A stretch of DNA of 7,073 bases from Candidatus Eiseniibacteriota bacterium (lineage in GTDB: Bacteria > JAFGKV01), in the NCBI GenBank assembly GCA_025453925.1, contig JALOPK010000173.1:1-7073 (forward strand), read 5' to 3'. This document shows positions 1 through 4,179 of the stretch, piece by piece. The notes beneath the pieces are model-generated. The model was not told where the DNA came from and ran no database searches. It worked only from the letters and a program-made list of their open reading frames with translations. The translations under genes and the position numbers were made by a program. How positions within the stretch are numbered: position 1 is the stretch's first letter; each line of letters starts with the position of its first letter.

Positions 1-306
1 CGCGGCCAACCATGCCTGCTGCCCTGGGGGAATGCCCGTCACGGTCACGCGGACCGCCCCGTTCTGCCCTGCCTGATACGGGAGGGCATAGGGGCCGCCC
101 GGCGGGCCCGAGCCGAGGAGCATCACCCCGTCCTCATCGTCCGGCCAATCGGCTAACAGGTCGTCGCCGTCGGCGCTGCCGCCGGGTGCTCCATCGGGCT
201 CGGCGTCCCAAGCGATGCCCAGGCGGAGCTGGCCCAGAATGTGGCGGGGGCCATTGGAGGATTCGAGGGTGCCATAAGTGTCGGGGGCATCACCGTAGTC
301 GGTGAA
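1..306 (-). other. GEVED-type acidic module (DYGDAPD...DDEDGV), partial
   Basis: Domain annotation within the SBBP gene, residues about 735-836. In order the sequence shows TDYGDAPDTYGTL, GPRHIL, LGIAWDAEPDG, SADGDDLLADW and PDDEDGVMLLG, then a beta-rich stretch containing VRVTVTGIPPGQQAW. This spacing of GDAPD, RH, DAExDG, DGDD and DDEDGV is familiar from the region leading into GEVED domains in surface proteins of Planctomycetes, Bacteroidetes and cyanobacteria. The many Asp residues suggest calcium binding, which is inference. The tail that would follow (GEVED core, sorting signal or anchor) lies beyond the left edge. Confidence 0.8.
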
Positions 307-2508
307 CCCGCACACGGTGATGGCGGCATCCTCATTGCCCCCGCCGAACGTCGGCTGGAAGCTGCCCGCCGTCGTGGGGTAGTCGGACGGAATCGAGGAG
401 TTCGGGTAGTCCACGGAGGTGCTGCCGCACGCGATGGCGACGTCCTCACGGGACGTGACGGTGATCCCGAACCAGTGTTCCTCGCCCCCGCCTCCGAGAT
501 AGGTGCCGTAGAGCAAATCGGCCGCGCCCTGACCCGCGAACATCATCTTCACTAGCACGGCATCGTCCTGGCCGTTGAAGGTCCGGTCATAGGCGCCGGG
601 TGTCGTCGGAAAGTCGGTCGACTGGGTGATTGTGTGAAGGTAGACGCCGCAGCCGTTCTCACTCACCCGGATGCCGGTGCCGCTGTGGGCGAGGTAGACT
701 CCGTCGCCCTCGCCGGTCTCATCACCGGACCCACCGAGGTAGGTGCTGTAGAGGAGATCGGCCGCGCCACCACCCGCGGGGGTGATCTCGGCTGCGAAGG
801 CATCGTAGGTTCCTCCGCCGAAGATCGACTGGCACGCCCCGGACGTGATCGGGAAGCCCGTAGACGAAGCGGTGAGCCCACCCAGGTAGACGTTGCCAGA
901 GGCGTCGAGATCGAGGCTCAGGCCGCCGTCATTGGCAGCACCGCCCAGGTAAGTGGCGTAGACAAGATCGGTCGCGCCGCCGCCCAGCGGCGCGATGATG
1001 GCGACGAATGCGTCGCTGGCCCCGGCCAACGAAGTCTGACAGGCTCCTCCAGTCGTCGGGAAGCCGGAGGATGTCGTGCTCCCGGTGATGTGGGCTGCTC
1101 CCGACGCGTCCACAGTGATCCCCCGGGCGCCGTCATCGCTGGCGCCGCCGATGAACGAGCCGTACACCAGGTCGGAGGATCCAGCGCCGGCTGGGTTGAT
1201 CACCGCGAGAAACGCATCACCGACGAACTGGGCGCCGACGCCGTTGTAGGTCCGGTCATACGCACCGGCGGTGGTCGGGAAGGTCGGTGAGCTGGTAAAC
1301 CCCGCGATGTAGGCCAGGCCGTTCCTCGTCTCGATTCCCCAGGCCCACTCCTCGGCGGCGCCGCCCAAGAAAGTGCAATACAGGAGCGAGGCCCCGTCGG
1401 CAGAGAGCAGGGCAGCGTACGCGTCGCCGACCTGGACGCCGCCATTGTAGGTCTGATCAAAGGCACCTGCCGTCGTAGGGAAATCGGATGACATTGTGCG
1501 GCCGCCGATCCAGACCGTGCCATTGGCGGCAACGGAAACCGATGATCCTTCCTCCCCGTTGCTGCCGGTCCCTCCAAGATAGGTGCACCAGATCAGTGAA
1601 CTACCGTCGGCGGAGGTCTTCGCCACAAACGCGTCCCGGGGAGCGCCGCCGAACGCGGTCTGGTAGGCGCCCGGTGTGACGGGGAAATCGGTGTTCGAGA
1701 ACGTGTGGCCGGTGACGTAGATGTCGCCACTGGCATCGGAAGTCACGTCCTCTGCATGATCGGACAGGCTCCCTCCAAGGAAGGTGCTCCAAGCGAGAAG
1801 CGGGTCAATGGTGAGAGTCTGCGTCCTGTCATAGGGGCCGACAGAAAAACCAATGGTGCCTTCAGGCGCCAGATCGTACCTGATGTCCACCCGTCGGCAG
1901 GCGCCATCCGCATTCTGGTAGGCGGCCGGCGCAGCATCAACGACCTCACCAAGGGGAGTCTCCATGACGAGCGCGCCCTGCGCGTCGAGGCGGATGCGCT
2001 CGCACCCCGCGTAGCGCATGCGGATCGAACGGGGGTCGGCCCCGGGGGCCACCGCGAACTCGAGCTTCAGACCGGCGGCGGCCTGGCGGGTCACCAGATC
2101 GATGCCCGCATAGAGGCCTTCGTGCCGTACCGCCGGGTAGACCGGCACGTTCGTCACCCAGCAGTTCCGGTCTGCGGAACGCAAGTAGTTGGCCACGGCC
2201 ACGACAGCGCCCTCTCCGCGGACGGCCGCAGGGTTGGCCTCCGCGAACTGCAGCGCAACGGCAACACCGCCGCACCGGTCAGCCGACGGCAGGTCAAGGA
2301 TGATGCTTTCCCGCGTGCAGGCGACGCGCCCTTGCCCCGACCTTCCGGAGAAGAGGATGGGTGAGGCGGCTTGCCCCCGGTTCGCCACGAAACCGTCGCC
2401 GCGTGCGGCACCGGCTGGCGCTGTCGCCGCCGCGGGCGGCATGAAGGCATCCCCAGCAAAGGTCTGCCACGCCAGTACCGCCAACGTGAGCATCATCTTG
2501 GCTACCAT
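1..2508 (-). CDS. Secreted SBBP seven-bladed beta-propeller protein with GEVED-type C-terminal module (3' end cut by window)
   Basis: The frame is open without a stop from ATG at 2508 to the left edge, giving 836 visible residues; the C-terminus lies outside. The start is supported by a GGAGGGAG ribosome site 5-8 nt upstream. Residues 1 to about 21 form a signal peptide (MVAKMMLTLAVLAW, then small residues) with no lipobox, so a secreted protein is expected. Residues 40-236 match the domain that usually precedes SBBP repeats (DUF7948-like): FVANRGQ (40-46), NYLRS, GLYAGIDL (131-138), PGADPRSI (155-162), ending in LTIDP (232-236). Seven SBBP blades follow, each opening with a Y/W-x-T/S-Y/F-L/I-GG motif at residues 240, 307, 377, 449, 517, 587 and 667, with typical FPTTxGAxQ and DAFVA elements. 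From about residue 735 comes DYGDAPDTYG, then RH, DAEPDG, DGDD and DDEDGV, the acidic signature of GEVED-type modules. A structural or adhesive surface role is inferred; no catalytic motif is visible. Twelve cysteines are present. Confidence 0.95.
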   Translation of the reverse strand, partial: MVAKMMLTLAVLAWQTFAGDAFMPPAAATAPAGAARGDGFVANRGQAASPILFSGRSGQGRVACTRESIILDLPSADRCGGVAVALQFAEANPAAVRGEGAVVAVANYLRSADRNCWVTNVPVYPAVRHEGLYAGIDLVTRQAAAGLKLEFAVAPGADPRSIRMRYAGCERIRLDAQGALVMETPLGEVVDAAPAAYQNADGACRRVDIRYDLAPEGTIGFSVGPYDRTQTLTIDPLLAWSTFLGGSLSDHAEDVTSDASGDIYVTGHTFSNTDFPVTPGAYQTAFGGAPRDAFVAKTSADGSSLIWCTYLGGTGSNGEEGSSVSVAANGTVWIGGRTMSSDFPTTAGAFDQTYNGGVQVGDAYAALLSADGASLLYCTFLGGAAEEWAWGIETRNGLAYIAGFTSSPTFPTTAGAYDRTYNGVGAQFVGDAFLAVINPAGAGSSDLVYGSFIGGASDDGARGITVDASGAAHITGSTTSSGFPTTGGACQTSLAGASDAFVAIIAPLGGGATDLVYATYLGGAANDGGLSLDLDASGNVYLGGLTASSTGFPITSGACQSIFGGGTYDAFAAEITPAGGGAADLLYSTYLGGSGDETGEGDGVYLAHSGTGIRVSENGCGVYLHTITQSTDFPTTPGAYDRTFNGQDDAVLVKMMFAGQGAADLLYGTYLGGGGEEHWFGITVTSREDVAIACGSTSVDYPNSSIPSDYPTTAGSFQPTFGGGNEDAAITVCGFTDYGDAPDTYGTLESSNGPRHILGQLRLGIAWDAEPDGAPGGSADGDDLLADWPDDEDGVMLLGSGPPGGPYALPYQAGQNGAVRVTVTGIPPGQQAWLAA
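310..1800 (-). repeat. Seven in-frame SBBP beta-propeller blade repeats
   Basis: Protein-level tandem repeat inside the SBBP gene. The blade-opening aromatic residue is encoded at 1789-1791, 1588-1590, 1378-1380, 1162-1164, 958-960, 748-750 and 508-510, giving spacings of 67, 70, 72, 68, 70 and 80 residues; the seventh blade runs about 68 residues to the GEVED-type module. Seven units equal one complete seven-bladed propeller, which is the fold proposed for this family. The sixth unit is longer because of an insert around the DETGEGDGVYLAHSG segment. DNA identity between units is only local (for example the codons for TYLGG and for FPTTAGA), so these are old diverged repeats rather than recent copies. 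Confidence 0.9.
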
Positions 2509-2513
2509 GAGAT

Positions 2514-2521
2514 CTCCCTCC
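2514..2521 (-). promoter_or_regulatory. Ribosome binding site of the SBBP gene
   Basis: Read on the minus strand this is GGAGGGAG, ending 5 nt before the ATG at 2508. It offers two overlapping Shine-Dalgarno registers (GGAGG at 8 nt or GGGAG at 5 nt spacing) and favours this ATG over the in-frame Met codons at residues 5 and 6. Confidence 0.75.
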
Positions 2522-2543
2522 GTCTTGGAGACATCGCACGAGA

Positions 2544-2578
2544 GAACGGCGGTCGCGGGAAGGGCAATCGCGCCGTTC
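2544..2578. repeat. Inverted repeat with 8-bp arms in the SBBP leader region
   Basis: GAACGGCG at 2544-2551 is exactly complementary to CGCCGTTC at 2571-2578, with a 19-nt loop. It lies 36-70 nt upstream of the SBBP start codon, so it may form a leader hairpin or mark a regulator site. With arms this short in GC-rich DNA, chance is a real possibility. Confidence 0.3.
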
Positions 2579-2783
2579 CAGTGTAAGGATCCCCGACAAG
2601 GTATCCACGTTTCACACGCGACGCCACCCGTCTCCTGCCCCCCGTTCCCCTGAGACCCTTCCTGACGCGAGCCGCACGATCGCCACTCGACAACGGGGGC
2701 GTTTCCGCCGATCTTCCGGCGTCCTTTCGATTCACCATCGACCGCCCGACACGCCAGAGGTGCCGGTCCTGGACCCTCCCACC

Positions 2784-2789
2784 AAGGAG
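2784..2789 (+). promoter_or_regulatory. Ribosome binding site that fixes the GNAT gene start at 2796
   Basis: AAGGAG ends 6 nt before the ATG at 2796, a near-ideal Shine-Dalgarno spacing. The same motif directly abuts the in-frame ATG at 2790, leaving no spacer, and lies inside the coding region if the in-frame GTG at 2760 were used. The sequence therefore argues for 2796 as the start. Confidence 0.7.
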
Positions 2790-2795
2790 ATGGGT

Positions 2796-3926
2796 ATGTG
2801 CGCCGCGCCCCACGTCACGCCGGTCGCGACATCACGGGATCTCGCACGGTTCATTGAGGTCCCCTACCGCCTGTACCGCAACGACCCGAACTGGATCCCT
2901 CCCCTCCGCTCCGACGAGAGGCGTCAGCTCGACGCGAAGAGTAATCCCGCGTATGACCATTCCGAGGCACAGCTGTTCCTTGCCTGGCGCGGCGCCACGC
3001 CGGTCGGACGGATCGCGGCGATCATTTCGCGCAGATACATCGAGCGCTGGCATCGGAAGTGCGGGCGTTTCGGTTGGTTCGAATGCGAGAACGATCCTGC
3101 CACCGCCGACGCCCTCTATGGGACCGCGGAAGAGTGGCTGCGGGAGCGTGGCATGGAGGAGATCAGCGGGCCCCTTGGGTTCACTGATCTCGATCCCACC
3201 GGCTTCCTGGTTGAGGGGTTCGACGAGTTGCCGACCATCGCGGGCAGCTACAACCCGCCCTACTACAACGATTTCGCCGTTGCCCACGGTTACGCGAAAG
3301 AAGTGGAGTACGTAGAGTTCCGCACCACGGTTCCCGATGAGCTCCCCGCGAAGGTGGCCAGACTCGCCGAGGTCCTCAAGAAGCGAAGCGGGGTAAGGGT
3401 CTTCAGTGAGCGCAACAGGAAGACCTTGGCGGCGACCTGGGGGACGGAGGTGTTCCAGCTCCTCAACCGGGCCTATGTGGATCTGTATGGCACGACGGAA
3501 CTCTCCAAACGACAGATCGAGTTCTACATCGAAGGCTACTTGGGGCACGTGGAGCCGGAGTTCATCAAGCTCGCCGTGCATGGCGAGCGGCTCGTTGGAT
3601 TCGTCATCGCCATGCCCAACCTCTCCCGGGCGTTCCAGAAGGCGCGAGGAAGGCTGTTTCCCTTCGGTTTCATCCACCTGCTTCGCGGGATGAAGACCAG
3701 CAAGGTGCTCGACTTCTATGTCGCCGGCGTGTCGCCCGAGTATCGGAACCGCGGTATCGACCTGCTGATGGCGTATGAGATGGGGAAGACGGCGTTGGCC
3801 CGGGGCATGACCCATGCGGAGAGCAATCGCGAGATGGAGGAGAATGCCAAGATCCAGGCCCAGTGGAAGCTCTACGACCGGCGGCTCCACCGTCGTTCGT
3901 GGGTCTACACCAAACGTTTGACGTGA
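2796..3926 (+). CDS. GNAT-fold acetyltransferase-like protein, YghO family
   Basis: Predicted soluble cytoplasmic protein of 376 residues with no signal peptide or membrane segment. It resembles the YghO-like family (E. coli YghO), whose members have a GNAT fold and no established substrate. Visible family features: FIEVPYRLYRNDPNWIPPLR near residues 19-38, an EAQLFLAWR strand (57-65), VGRIAAII (70-77), FGWFECENDP (92-101), GPLGFTDLDPTGFLVEGFD (125-143) and the YNPPYY motif (152-157). In the C-terminal half, FYVAGVSPEYRNRGIDLL (307-324) is a GNAT motif A with the R-N-R-G-I acetyl-CoA pyrophosphate loop, followed by ESNREMEENAKIQA and RRSWVYTKRL at the end. The length fits the family. I chose ATG 2796 for its ribosome site; a GTG start at 2760 would add 12 residues (MPVLDPPTKEMG) that are not part of the conserved domain. 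Stop TGA. It stands alone: divergent from the SBBP gene and convergent with the protease gene. N-acyl transfer is likely from the fold, but the substrate is unknown. Confidence 0.93.
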   Translation: MCAAPHVTPVATSRDLARFIEVPYRLYRNDPNWIPPLRSDERRQLDAKSNPAYDHSEAQLFLAWRGATPVGRIAAIISRRYIERWHRKCGRFGWFECENDPATADALYGTAEEWLRERGMEEISGPLGFTDLDPTGFLVEGFDELPTIAGSYNPPYYNDFAVAHGYAKEVEYVEFRTTVPDELPAKVARLAEVLKKRSGVRVFSERNRKTLAATWGTEVFQLLNRAYVDLYGTTELSKRQIEFYIEGYLGHVEPEFIKLAVHGERLVGFVIAMPNLSRAFQKARGRLFPFGFIHLLRGMKTSKVLDFYVAGVSPEYRNRGIDLLMAYEMGKTALARGMTHAESNREMEENAKIQAQWKLYDRRLHRRSWVYTKRLT

Positions 3927-3933
3927 GGCGATT

Positions 3934-3965
3934 CGCTGACTATTCTAATGTTAGAATAGTCAGCG
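3934..3965. repeat. Perfect 15-bp inverted repeat (32-bp palindrome) after the GNAT gene; possible terminator or operator
   Basis: CGCTGACTATTCTAA (3934-3948) and TTAGAATAGTCAGCG (3951-3965) are exact reverse complements separated by only TG. It begins 8 nt after the GNAT stop codon and lies in the convergent gap, so a bidirectional transcription stop is the simplest reading. It is odd for an intrinsic terminator: the inner stem is AT-rich in a GC-rich setting and no T tract follows on either strand. Near-zero spacing of the arms also fits a dimeric regulator site or the remains of a small mobile palindrome. Function is undecided; the symmetry itself is certain. Confidence 0.85.
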
Positions 3966-4128
3966 AGACGGGTCAGCAGGCGTCCTGACTGGCAAATCGC
4001 TGGCGCTTTCCCCACCGAATTTCCTCTCGGTCATCTCCGTGCAGGCGAGAATCCCGAGGCATTCCCGGAGTCCGGGCGGCGCTGCACGACTACGAATGGA
4101 AGTGCAGTACGCACCGCCTGCAGTGACG
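3966..4128. other. Remainder of the convergent intergenic gap; nothing recognised
   Basis: About 160 bp between the palindrome and the protease-side hairpins. Small open frames on both strands overlap here but have no ribosome site, no recognisable motif and composition like random GC-rich DNA. No tRNA, repeat or attachment site is visible. Confidence 0.5.
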
Positions 4129-4173
4129 GCCCGTGCCGCGTGCGCGGGCACGCCCTCCCCCGGCGGCAGGGCG
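4129..4173 (-). terminator. Two GC-rich hairpins after the protease stop codon; weak terminator candidate
   Basis: Just downstream of the protease stop (minus strand, stop at 4180-4182) lie two short stems: CGCCCT/AGGGCG at 4151-4156 and 4168-4173, and GCCCG/CGGGC at 4129-4133 and 4145-4149, the latter extendable on the plus strand through a T-G wobble to 8 bp. Neither is followed by a T tract, so Rho-independent termination is uncertain; GC-rich DNA produces such stems by chance. Confidence 0.25.
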
Positions 4174-4179
4174 GCCGAT

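Larger units (their letters stand above)
2509..2783. promoter_or_regulatory. Divergent intergenic region that must hold promoters for the SBBP and GNAT genes
   Basis: Non-coding gap of about 275 bp between the SBBP start codon and the GNAT ribosome site. As the only upstream region for both genes in this window it should hold two divergent promoters, but I see no convincing sigma-70 pair. The closest plus-strand candidate is TCGACA near 2688 with GATCTT 17 nt downstream, which is weak. On the minus side there is TTGTCG and TACACT near 2585-2605 at wrong spacing. An imperfectly filled hairpin with 8-bp perfect arms (2544-2551 and 2571-2578) would lie in the SBBP leader if transcription starts upstream of it. 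Small ORFs in this gap have no ribosome site or recognisable product. Confidence 0.4.

Noticed and set aside
310-1800. Regular ~210-bp periodicity that might suggest a CRISPR or tandem DNA repeat
   Set aside because: The periodicity is that of protein blades in one open frame; the DNA units are strongly diverged and have no spacers.
634-2364. Plus-strand open frames of about 220 codons opposite the SBBP gene
   Set aside because: They repeat short motifs such as EIGRA at about 70-residue intervals, which is only the complement of the SBBP blade repeats.
2706-2721. CGCCG/CGGCG hairpin upstream of the GNAT gene
   Set aside because: A 5-bp stem in GC-rich sequence is expected by chance and no upstream transcript needs terminating there.
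2832-3890. Long antisense open frame (352 codons) opposite the GNAT gene
   Set aside because: It mirrors the codon pattern of the GNAT gene in GC-rich DNA and shows no domain or ribosome site; the sense frame has clear family motifs.
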